From: Edaphocola aurantiacus
GTDB taxonomy: Bacteria > Bacteroidota > Bacteroidia > Chitinophagales > Chitinophagaceae
Length of the DNA stretch: 64,000 bases
Direction: 5' to 3'
NCBI RefSeq assembly: GCF_019797745.1
Contig: NZ_VOSI01000005.1
Location: forward strand, 1-64,000
This document shows positions 36,763-44,009 of this stretch, in pieces. Under the pieces are notes generated by a model. It was not told the DNA's origin. It made no database searches and saw only the letters and a program-made list of their open reading frames with translations. Position numbers and translations under genes: made by a program. Every line of letters begins with the position of its first letter. Positions within the stretch are counted from its first letter, which is position 1.

Positions 36763-37095
36763 TTAGATTTAAATGAACAATTTGTATTGTCTGTAAAATA
36801 AAGTGCGCTAAGATAGTATTTTATTCGCAAACCATATACAGTTCTGTTATTTTTAAGTGGCAGGAATGTTATTTAGTGATCAGTATTCTTTCTGGAATTT
36901 ATCTGATAAAAAATTGCAATATAATTAGAAGAGGTAGTGAAATAATAACTGCGTTTTTGCAGCGATACAATATTATAAGGTATGTGATCAACTCTGATTT
37001 ATCAGGCTGGTTCACATGTATTATTTTAATACGTATTTTCGATATAATTATTGTCGCCTTTAGGTTTTAAGTTGAATTATTAAAAATCATTTCAT
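36763..37095. other. Gene-free AT-rich spacer between prfA and GH3 genes
   Basis: This 333-base stretch between divergent genes is AT-rich and shows no credible frame, terminator or repeat. It should carry both promoters; only the GH3 side is recognisable. Confidence 0.5.
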
Positions 37096-37103
37096 TACTT
37101 TTG
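37072..37103 (+). promoter_or_regulatory. -33 TTG / -7 TACTTTTG promoter of GH3 gene
   Basis: TTG at 37072-37074 and TACTTTTG at 37096-37103 match both elements of the Bacteroidota promoter with a 21-base spacer, ending 24 bases ahead of the ATG. Confidence 0.6.
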
Positions 37104-37127
37104 CCCATTACCAGTGAAGTACAAACT

Positions 37128-38648
37128 ATGCCGATATTAAGTCCAGCCATCAAGCAGATTATGAAAATGCGCCTCAACGCAGTGGATAATTTTATGCTTA
37201 ACCCGATCGATACCCAGAAAAAGGTATTTAATGATCTTATTGGCTCGGCACAGTTTACTGATTTTGGTAAAAAATATAGCTTTGATACCATCAATGCTAT
37301 TAAAGAATTTAAGGAGCGTGTACCGGTACAGGAGTATGATGATGTAAAGCCTTATATACAGCATATCCTTGACGGTGAGCAGAATGTGCTCTGGAATACT
37401 CCCATCAACTGGTTTGCCAAAAGTAGCGGTACGACCAGCGATAAAAGCAAATTTATTCCCGTTAGTAAAGAAACCCTGGATGATACACATTACCGTGCCG
37501 GTAAAGATGTACTGGGTATCTATGTACGCATGTACCCGGATACCGGATTGTTTGGCGGTAAGTGCCTGACCATTGGTGGTAGTCACCAGGTAAACCAGAT
37601 GAATGCCGACTGCTTCTATGGCGACCTTTCTGCAGTAATGCTGCAGAATATGCCGTTTATAGGGCAGATTATGCGCTCTCCGGACCTGAAAGTAGCCCTT
37701 ATGGACGAGTGGGAGAGTAAGATTGAAAGCATTATCGATAGCACCCTCGACGAAAACATTACTTATATAGCTGGTGTGCCCACCTGGACGCTGGTATTAC
37801 TTAAACGTATTCTCGAAAAGACGGGCAAGACTGATATCCGTGAGGTATGGCCTAACCTGGAATTATACATCCATGGCGGGGTAAGCTTTAAACCTTACCA
37901 GAACCAGTTTAAACAGCTGATTCCGCATGAGGATATGCATTACCTTGAGACCTACAATGCTTCTGAAGGCTTCTTTGCCGCACAGGATACACCTGATAGT
38001 GAGAACGGTATGCTTTTGTTCCTCAACCATGGTATATTCTTTGAATTCATGCCGATGGAAGAGGCTGGCAAAACCCACCCGAATACTTTAAACCTTAGAG
38101 AAGTTGAGCTGAATACCAATTACGCATTGATTATCAGTACCAATAGCGGACTGTGGCGTTATATGGTAGGTGATACCATTCAGTTTACCTCTCTGGAGCC
38201 ATTCCGAATTAAGGTAAGTGGTCGTATCAAACACTTTATCAATGCATTTGGTGAAGAGGTAATCATCGACAATAGTGACCATGCCATTGAAAAAGCCTGT
38301 GCTGCAACCGGTGCTATTGTGAATGATTATACTGCTGCCCCGGTGTATATGACCGGCGACAGTAATGGTGCTCATGAATGGATCATTGAATTTGAACAAT
38401 TACCAGTGCCATTAGACGTTTTTGTTACCGAGATGGACCTGGCTTTACAGGCTGTAAACTCCGACTACGAAGCCAAGCGTCATAAAGATATTGCATTGCG
38501 TATGCCGATTGTACACCCGGTACCTAAAGGCAGCTTTAATGCATGGCTGAAGTCTAAAGGGAAGCTCGGCGGACAAAATAAAGTACCGCGCCTGTCTAAC
38601 GAACGTAAGTTTGTGGAAGAGATTCTGAGTTTTCTGGCTACAAATTAG
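37128..38648 (+). CDS. GH3-family acyl-adenylating protein
   Basis: The 506-aa protein belongs to the GH3 superfamily, related to plant auxin-amido synthetases. The phosphate-binding motif is FAKSSGTTSDKSKFIPVS; later motifs are YIAGVPTWTLVLLKRI, YNASEGFFAAQ and RYMVGDTIQF. Bacterial members probably form acyl-adenylates and conjugate them to amines or thiols; the substrate is unknown. ATG at 37128 is supported by the promoter placed just upstream. The last bases overlap the stop of the convergent glycosyltransferase (TTAG). Confidence 0.9.
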   Translation: MPILSPAIKQIMKMRLNAVDNFMLNPIDTQKKVFNDLIGSAQFTDFGKKYSFDTINAIKEFKERVPVQEYDDVKPYIQHILDGEQNVLWNTPINWFAKSSGTTSDKSKFIPVSKETLDDTHYRAGKDVLGIYVRMYPDTGLFGGKCLTIGGSHQVNQMNADCFYGDLSAVMLQNMPFIGQIMRSPDLKVALMDEWESKIESIIDSTLDENITYIAGVPTWTLVLLKRILEKTGKTDIREVWPNLELYIHGGVSFKPYQNQFKQLIPHEDMHYLETYNASEGFFAAQDTPDSENGMLLFLNHGIFFEFMPMEEAGKTHPNTLNLREVELNTNYALIISTNSGLWRYMVGDTIQFTSLEPFRIKVSGRIKHFINAFGEEVIIDNSDHAIEKACAATGAIVNDYTAAPVYMTGDSNGAHEWIIEFEQLPVPLDVFVTEMDLALQAVNSDYEAKRHKDIALRMPIVHPVPKGSFNAWLKSKGKLGGQNKVPRLSNERKFVEEILSFLATN

Positions 38649-39415
38649 GAAGAGCGTTTCTGACGCAATTGCTGCAAAAAGCGGTACTTCCACCAGGCAT
38701 ATAGAGCACTTTCCCTTGCCAGCAGAAAGCCAATACGTCCATCCAGGAAACCTTTCTTAAATATATACTGCTTCATAAACGCATTCAAACCGGAGAGATA
38801 AGGTTTGGATGAGGTGTATTTTTTACCCTTTTCCAGCATATTTTCCGCGCTCAGCAAGGCATACTTCCGGTTTTTGGCGCGAATGTCTGCCGTATTTTCT
38901 GCGGTATGATGATATAAAATACCCTTCAGGGTTTCGAATGTTACCTGTTTGGGGAAGGTCAGCGCTTCATGCACTTTCTCCGTATCCCAGCTCACCGCCT
39001 TGCGGTTGTATAGCCTCTTTTTTAATTCTTTAGATTCCCCAAAGGTACCGTAACGGACACGTTCAGTTCCTATGCGGTGCACCAGCAGGAGGCAATATAC
39101 CGTATTGATCTCTTTAAACTGAACCGCGGCAAGACTTTGCTGTAATTCCGGCGAGGCAATCTCATCACTGTCTACCGATAATATCCAGTCATATTTCGCT
39201 TTGGTCGCCAGTTCATTCTTGGTAGGTCCGTAACCCTTCCAGGTCAGCAAATGCGGTTTGACATCCGGGTACTGCAGGGCAAAATCAGCCACATCAGCCG
39301 CCAGCAGGCCATTAAAACCTACCAGTATATCATCGCTCACCCGGCGGTAACTGTCTATTACCTGCAGCAGGGTACTGTTGATCACATTACTGATAATACA
39401 TACTGAAAATGCCAT
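38645..39415 (-). CDS. Glycosyltransferase family 2 (WaaE/KdtX-like)
   Basis: A 256-aa GT-A enzyme. It starts MAFSVCIISNV and has the DXD-like WILSVDSDEIAS, a following RLYNRKAVSWDTEKVHEAL segment and a C-terminal region with YALLSAENMLEKGKKY and GRIGFLLARESALYAWWKYRFL. This fits the family of lipopolysaccharide core glucosyltransferases. The ATG at 39415 was chosen because the first beta-strand starts there. It is probably involved in core or surface glycan assembly. Confidence 0.88.
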   Translation of the reverse strand: MAFSVCIISNVINSTLLQVIDSYRRVSDDILVGFNGLLAADVADFALQYPDVKPHLLTWKGYGPTKNELATKAKYDWILSVDSDEIASPELQQSLAAVQFKEINTVYCLLLVHRIGTERVRYGTFGESKELKKRLYNRKAVSWDTEKVHEALTFPKQVTFETLKGILYHHTAENTADIRAKNRKYALLSAENMLEKGKKYTSSKPYLSGLNAFMKQYIFKKGFLDGRIGFLLARESALYAWWKYRFLQQLRQKRSS

Positions 39416-39432
39416 AATAGCCTTATAATTAA

Positions 39433-39440
39433 TATCTTTG
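39433..39440 (+). promoter_or_regulatory. TATCTTTG -7 box before aroK
   Basis: TATCTTTG 57 bases ahead of the aroK ATG. The position also argues against translation starting at 39438. Confidence 0.5.
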
Positions 39441-39497
39441 TGCTGTTGCAAAAAAGACCTCAAAATAACAAATTATAAGCTGTCAAACACTACATTG

Positions 39498-40016
39498 ATG
39501 TTAATTTTTTTAGTCGGCATGCCCGGAGTGGGCAAATCTTACTGGATGAAAAAGCTGAGCCGGCAGTTTGGTTACGAAGCTGTAGATATGGACCGCTTTA
39601 TCGAACAGCACACCGGAAAAACAATACCCGAACTCTTTGCAGAAAGTGAAATGACCTTCCGTAAAGCAGAACAGGAAGCCTTACATTTACTTACTAACCG
39701 TTATGCGGGGTTATCCTGTATCATTTCTACCGGTGGCGGTGCCCCTTGTCATTTCGATAATATGGACTGGATGCTGAAACATGGAGCAGTGATATACCTT
39801 GAGGGCAGTGCCGCATTTATACAAAGTCGTCTGGCACATTCTAAAGTAGCGCGGCCTATGTTTACCAATATAGCTCCCGACGAGCGACTCGGGTTTATAG
39901 AAACTCTAGTTGCACTACGCAGCCCTTTTTACGAAAAAGCGACATATACGGTTGATGCATTATCGGCAACAATAGCTATCTTTGCGGGGCTTTTTAACTC
40001 ACCCCATTCTAATTAG
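39498..40016 (+). CDS. aroK: Shikimate kinase
   Basis: The 172-aa kinase has Walker A GMPGVGKSYW at residues 7-16, the shikimate-binding DMDRFIEQHTGKTIPELF, the glycine triplet in ISTGGGAPCHF and a lid with LAHSKVARPMF. It phosphorylates shikimate in aromatic amino acid synthesis. The frame is open 20 codons upstream, but the start at 39498 fits the family. It is followed seven bases later by a DUF423 gene and shares its terminator. Confidence 0.94.
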   Translation: MLIFLVGMPGVGKSYWMKKLSRQFGYEAVDMDRFIEQHTGKTIPELFAESEMTFRKAEQEALHLLTNRYAGLSCIISTGGGAPCHFDNMDWMLKHGAVIYLEGSAAFIQSRLAHSKVARPMFTNIAPDERLGFIETLVALRSPFYEKATYTVDALSATIAIFAGLFNSPHSN

Positions 40017-40022
40017 ATCTTT

Positions 40023-40421
40023 ATGTACAAGCAAGCATTGGTCGCCGCAACCATTTTCGGTATGCTGGCCGTAATCCTGGGTGCATTCGGTGCACACGCA
40101 TTAAAAGAAAAACTGAGCCCGGAATTACTGAATACTTATGAAACCGCTGTGAAATATCAGTTCTACCACACCTTTGCCTTACTGGCGACAGGTATCATGT
40201 TTGCCTACATGCCTTCTGTATGGCTGCAGAGAGCCAGCCTGATGTTTATTATAGGAGTAGTATTGTTCTGTGGTTCTATCTACGCACTGGTTGCCTTAAA
40301 ACATAACGGATCAGTAGGACTGAAAGGGCTGGGTATCATCACCCCTATAGGAGGTGTATTTTTTGTGCTGGGCTGGTTATTCAGCCTGCTGGGCATCTTG
40401 CAGCACACACAAAAGTCTTAA
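40023..40421 (+). CDS. DUF423 membrane protein (YgdD-like)
   Basis: The 132-aa protein has four membrane helices and the family opening FGMLAVILGAFGAHALKEKLSPELLNTYETAVKYQFYHTFALL (only its pattern is quoted in part: GAFGAHALK and TAVKYQFYHT). The end GGVFFVLGWLFSLLG is also typical. Its function is unknown; it is a common small inner membrane protein. It is cotranscribed with aroK. Confidence 0.92.
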   Translation: MYKQALVAATIFGMLAVILGAFGAHALKEKLSPELLNTYETAVKYQFYHTFALLATGIMFAYMPSVWLQRASLMFIIGVVLFCGSIYALVALKHNGSVGLKGLGIITPIGGVFFVLGWLFSLLGILQHTQKS

Positions 40422-40445
40422 TTTATTGTATAATTATACTTTGAG

Positions 40446-40478
40446 CGTTCTGTCCTGATTCAGGGCAGAACGTTTTTT
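40446..40478 (+). terminator. Intrinsic terminator of aroK-DUF423 operon
   Basis: A 12-bp stem (CGTTCTGTCCTG / CAGGGCAGAACG, one G-U pair) with ATT loop is followed by six T residues. Confidence 0.92.
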
Positions 40479-40736
40479 GTTCAGGTCATCCTGCTTATGA
40501 TAATTCGGATGTAACATTGTCTCTTCGAGCACCTCAGCGACCGGGCTTGGATAATGCTGGCGCAAATTTCAAACCTGCGTTTGCCGCAAATGATACGTTT
40601 GTAAAGTTATGTCTACACATGGTCACTCCCATGCTGACGAGAATGTAATGGAGTGGAAAAATCACCTCTGTATTTACTGATTCTCCTTTTTTATTATAAT
40701 TTAGGGGAATTAGAGATAAAATTCTCATTACCGATA

Positions 40737-41099
40737 ATGAAGCATACATTAAGTATTATTTGTACCATTTTATTCCTGCATATTTTCTGCTCCTCTTGTA
40801 ATTTAGGAGGCATAAAAGAGCAGGCAAATAAACAATTTGGCGATCAGCATTTTAAAACGGCTATTGCGTTGATTGAACTGCATAAAGTCCGCTTTGGTAC
40901 ATACCCCGAAAGCCTGGATAGTCTGAAGTATGCCGGTGACTGGGATAAGATCATAAATGGATCTGTTCATTATGAGAAGCTGGATAGTGGCTATGTACTT
41001 GATCTTGTCAACGGGTGGATAGGCAAACCGAATACCTTAACATATCCAGATGAGTTCTGGCAGGGACTGGGACTGGTAAAATCTAATATGAAACCCTGA
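40737..41099 (+). CDS. Small hypothetical lipoprotein
   Basis: The 120-aa protein has a signal with lipobox (LHIFCSSC, Cys at about residue 20). The mature part contains HKVRFGTYPESLDSLKY, LDSGYVLDLVNGW and a LGLVKSN end. This resembles pseudopilin-like mature domains seen in small secreted proteins (FG.YP.SL pattern), but no family is named with confidence. ATG at 40737 was chosen at the signal peptide. It is followed 17 bases later by a small membrane protein gene, probably an operon. The 258 bases before it hold only a fragment of a dispersed repeat near 40523. Confidence 0.7.
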   Translation: MKHTLSIICTILFLHIFCSSCNLGGIKEQANKQFGDQHFKTAIALIELHKVRFGTYPESLDSLKYAGDWDKIINGSVHYEKLDSGYVLDLVNGWIGKPNTLTYPDEFWQGLGLVKSNMKP

Positions 41100-41116
41100 T
41101 ATAATTATTCATAACT

Positions 41117-41701
41117 ATGGCAAGACGTATTATAGGATATATTCTTTTAGTAGTAGGAGCACTAATTCTGATGTTTTTCAGAGACTATAAGGGCACTATG
41201 ATTTCTTTTCCATTCATTTATAGTTTATGCGGCTTATTGCTATGTGTGTTGGGCTGCGTGTTGTTGTATCTGGAAAAAAAGAGAAAGGCACTTCATGTAC
41301 ATAATCAATATAAGGAAACTATTGAGCATATAATGCAGCATGGACAGAAGGTCAAAGTAGACCTTAGCCAGTGCGAGATCAGGGAAAACAATTATAGTGA
41401 AGAAAGAGAAAGATATGCAGCTGATGGCTTGTTCGCAACATTAGGTGTCGCACAGGATATACAGGCATTGAATCTGTTGACCAATGCAACAAGAAATGTG
41501 GAGAACGTACAGGTAAACCAGTCTGTAATTATATTTCATTATGATTACGGTGGAGGATTAGAACGCTTTGTAAGCCCTGTGCTTCCTTTTGACCGTACAA
41601 CACTTCTACTAAAACTGGGGCGAGAAAAAGAAACTACTTTATATATAGACCATAACAATACCCGCAGGTACTATTTCGACCTGGAATTCCTGTTTGAGTA
41701 G
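41117..41701 (+). CDS. Hypothetical membrane protein
   Basis: I do not recognise this 194-aa protein. It has two membrane helices at about residues 5-22 and 32-54, then a soluble domain facing the cytoplasm or periplasm with a net mixed charge and beta-rich endings (VIIFHYDYGGG, TTLYIDHNNTRRYYFDLEFLFE). It is AT-rich. It probably belongs to an operon with the preceding lipoprotein gene and lies ahead of an intergenic repeat element. Confidence 0.65.
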   Translation: MARRIIGYILLVVGALILMFFRDYKGTMISFPFIYSLCGLLLCVLGCVLLYLEKKRKALHVHNQYKETIEHIMQHGQKVKVDLSQCEIRENNYSEERERYAADGLFATLGVAQDIQALNLLTNATRNVENVQVNQSVIIFHYDYGGGLERFVSPVLPFDRTTLLLKLGREKETTLYIDHNNTRRYYFDLEFLFE

Positions 41702-41825
41702 TAATAGAGCCGTGTGGACATATAAATGAACTCATTGCATCAATGGAAGTGAGGCGATCTTTATCGGTATTTTTTTAACTGAGTCTCCGCTTAAAGGAAA
41801 TAAAGACTAGCATTATGATTTAAGT

Positions 41826-42012
41826 AGCCTATATATCTTTTGCTACCTTTTGCCTTGATGCAAAAGGTAGCAAAAGATATATAGGCTGTATAAATCCCTG
41901 GCTAAAAATCAATGTGTCGGTCGGTCGCAAACCAGACTCACTGCGCTCAGACAGTGGTTTCCGACTTTATCGACCGAGCCAATGATTTTATGAACGCCGG
42001 ATTTATAAGGCC
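41826..42012 (+). repeat. Intergenic repeat element, copy A (hairpin plus 130-bp core)
   Basis: A 27-bp perfect inverted repeat (arms 41826-41852 and 41861-41887) is followed by and overlaps a 130-bp core, 41883-42012. The core matches the reverse complement of 52210-52339 with about five substitutions and no gaps. The hairpin heart GCTACCTTTTGCC...AAAAGGTA is also shared. No protein-like frame is conserved between copies. The bases 41702-41825 before it show nothing notable. Confidence 0.85.
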
Positions 42013-42042
42013 TTTCGAGCGATCTGTACAGTACGGATCGCT

Positions 42043-42186
42043 TATTGTTTTCATCACAGCGATAGCCATTTTGGAATGGAGTTGCGATCGTTGAGCACCG
42101 AACGGATCAAACGTTAAGCTCAAACGATCAATGCACGCAATGGTACAAAATGGCGGTGCTATGCAATCGCCTTGATGAAAACAAAG
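42043..42186. repeat. Imperfect inverted repeat after copy A
   Basis: The segment GTTTTCATCACAGCGAT...CCATTTTG near 42045-42070 recurs inverted at 42150-42186, and GATCGTTGAGC (about 42088) pairs with GCTCAAACGATC (about 42119-42130). It is an imperfect cruciform-like region that might be the second half of a larger intergenic element. Confidence 0.5.
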
Positions 42187-42358
42187 GCATTTTTGGTCCT
42201 TTTGTTGCCGGACAAAAGGACGGATAAGGTCGGTTACTGCTTGCGGATAGTCAGTATCCTTTTAACAAAATCTTCTCTGAATCGGGCCATAAAGGACCGT
42301 GCACTCCGCGGGCTTCTCCTTAACTTTGCGACACTTCAAAAAAAGTTTTCAATCTGTC

Positions 42359-42703
42359 ATGAACTTCAGGAAGCTAAGTCACATACTGCTACCTTTACTG
42401 ATCTTCTTCGGCCTTCAGGCCGACACTATTGAGGGCTTCATACAGCAACAAACATTGCAGCAATGCAGTGTCTCCAAACACAAAAAGACCAAGCAAAACC
42501 AGGACGATCCTGATGACGATGCGGCCATTGTCCGTAAAGTCCATCTTCCGCAGGCTTTCATCGTAGAGCCGTTTACTCCGCTGGAAGATCGTGTTGCTGT
42601 CAGTTACCCAAGCCTTATCACCGGCCATCATGCCTGTCCCGTAAATGCCCGGGCCATGCAGGAAGTCTGCTTCGGTTTACTCTTTCTCCAGCATTTGTTT
42701 TAG
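42359..42703 (+). CDS. Small secreted protein upstream of RND operon
   Basis: A 114-aa frame starting at an ATG that begins a clear signal peptide (NFRKLSHILLPLLIFFGLQADT). The mature part is hydrophilic in the middle (KHKKTKQNQDDPDDDAA) and has no recognised domain. It lies 165 bases before the RND adaptor gene on the same strand. Small exported proteins of this kind often precede efflux operons, but the role is unknown. It could instead be a chance frame at the end of the repeat region. Confidence 0.45.
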   Translation: MNFRKLSHILLPLLIFFGLQADTIEGFIQQQTLQQCSVSKHKKTKQNQDDPDDDAAIVRKVHLPQAFIVEPFTPLEDRVAVSYPSLITGHHACPVNARAMQEVCFGLLFLQHLF

Positions 42704-42868
42704 TCAGCTGCATCCCTTAACCAGCCTCTGTTCCAGAGGCATGTAGACCTATGCATAGCGCCTGCGCTTCGCATCAGGTATTCTATTACTATATTTTTAA
42801 TTCCTGTACCGGAGGCTTTGTAAGAAGTCGCCTGTATGGCTATTCGTAATTTTCCTTTTATCAATACA

Positions 42869-43963
42869 ATGATCAGAAATTATTGGATGTATATCCTTGC
42901 AGCCGCTATATTAGCAACAGGCTGCGGCAATGAGCGTTCCGCAAAAAATGAAGACAAGGTAACCGTGTATCCCGTGTTCCATCCCCGTCAGAAAGACACC
43001 GTGCTTAATATTCCCTATGTAGCCGATATACAGGCTTATAAGAATGTAGAAGTCCATGCCCGCATTGAAGGTATGCTGGAGAAAATATACATCAAAGAAG
43101 GACAGGTTGTGCATAAAGGACAGCTGCTGTTTAAAATAAACGACAGTGAACTGCAGATCGAGCGTACCAAAGCCGATGCTGCTTATAAAAGTGCAATGGC
43201 CGATGCCCGTGTGGCGCAGGTAGAGGTAGAGCGTGTGCAGATACTTGTCGATAAAAAGATCATTACCAAGACAGAACTGGATCTGGCTAAAGCCAAGTAC
43301 AGGGCCATGATGGCTAAAGCAGATGTGGCCCTGGCCGATAAATCGGCAGTAGAAAAACGCATTTCTTATACGCATATCGCTTCACCATTCGACGGAATAG
43401 TAGACCGTATTCCGCTCAAAGAGGGTAGTCTGCTCGCCTCCAATTCCCTGCTCACCACTATATCCGATATTCATTCCGTATTTGCTTATTTCAATATCAG
43501 TGAGAACGAGTTTTTTAAAATCCGTAGCCATGGCGATACACAGGAGGTTTTATCTATAAGCCTTATCCTGCCCGATGGCTCTACCTACCCGCACCACGGT
43601 AAGCTGGAATCTGCAGAGAGTGAGATCGATGCCAGCACCGGTAACATCGCCTATAAAGCAAAGTTTGAGAACCCGGAAAAGATCCTGAGACACGGAGCAT
43701 CCGGCAGGCTCTTAATCACAAGGCCAATGAAGCAAGCCATGCTCATGCCGCAGAAAGCCGTGTTTGAAATACAGGATAAGAATTATGTATTCGTCGTAGA
43801 TGACAAGGGTACCGTACGCCAGCGCAGTATTGCAGTAGCCCAGCGTGTGGCAGACTACTACCTGATTAAGGGCGGTCTGGATACCAAAGATAAGGTAGTA
43901 CTGGAGGGCATACAGTCTTTAAGAGAAGGACAGGTGATCAAAACAAGGCAGTCACAGCTCTAA
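42869..43963 (+). CDS. RND efflux periplasmic adaptor (membrane fusion protein)
   Basis: The 364-aa lipoprotein (signal ending LATGC) is the HlyD/AcrA-like adaptor of a tripartite pump. It has a barrel-sandwich lipoyl half VHARIEGMLEKIYIKEGQVVHKGQLLFKI, an alpha-hairpin of about 60 residues (LQIERTKADAAYKSAMADARVAQVEV and on), the second lipoyl half ISYTHIASPFDGIVDRI and a C-terminal beta-barrel/MP domain. ATG at 42869 is chosen nearest the signal; one 11 codons upstream is possible. It is first of three genes: adaptor, permease, outer membrane channel. Confidence 0.94.
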   Translation: MIRNYWMYILAAAILATGCGNERSAKNEDKVTVYPVFHPRQKDTVLNIPYVADIQAYKNVEVHARIEGMLEKIYIKEGQVVHKGQLLFKINDSELQIERTKADAAYKSAMADARVAQVEVERVQILVDKKIITKTELDLAKAKYRAMMAKADVALADKSAVEKRISYTHIASPFDGIVDRIPLKEGSLLASNSLLTTISDIHSVFAYFNISENEFFKIRSHGDTQEVLSISLILPDGSTYPHHGKLESAESEIDASTGNIAYKAKFENPEKILRHGASGRLLITRPMKQAMLMPQKAVFEIQDKNYVFVVDDKGTVRQRSIAVAQRVADYYLIKGGLDTKDKVVLEGIQSLREGQVIKTRQSQL

Positions 43964-44009
43964 AATGCCGGTTTATTTACTATACGATTAACAAACGAAT
44001 TTCAATATA

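Noticed and set aside
36876-37070. 64-codon frame before the GH3 gene
   Set aside because: AT-rich, Ile-rich frame with no promoter, domain or start-site support; it ends just before the GH3 promoter.
41912-42094. 60-codon frame inside repeat copy A
   Set aside because: The frame is not kept in copy B, where a different frame is open; likely a by-product of the repeat.
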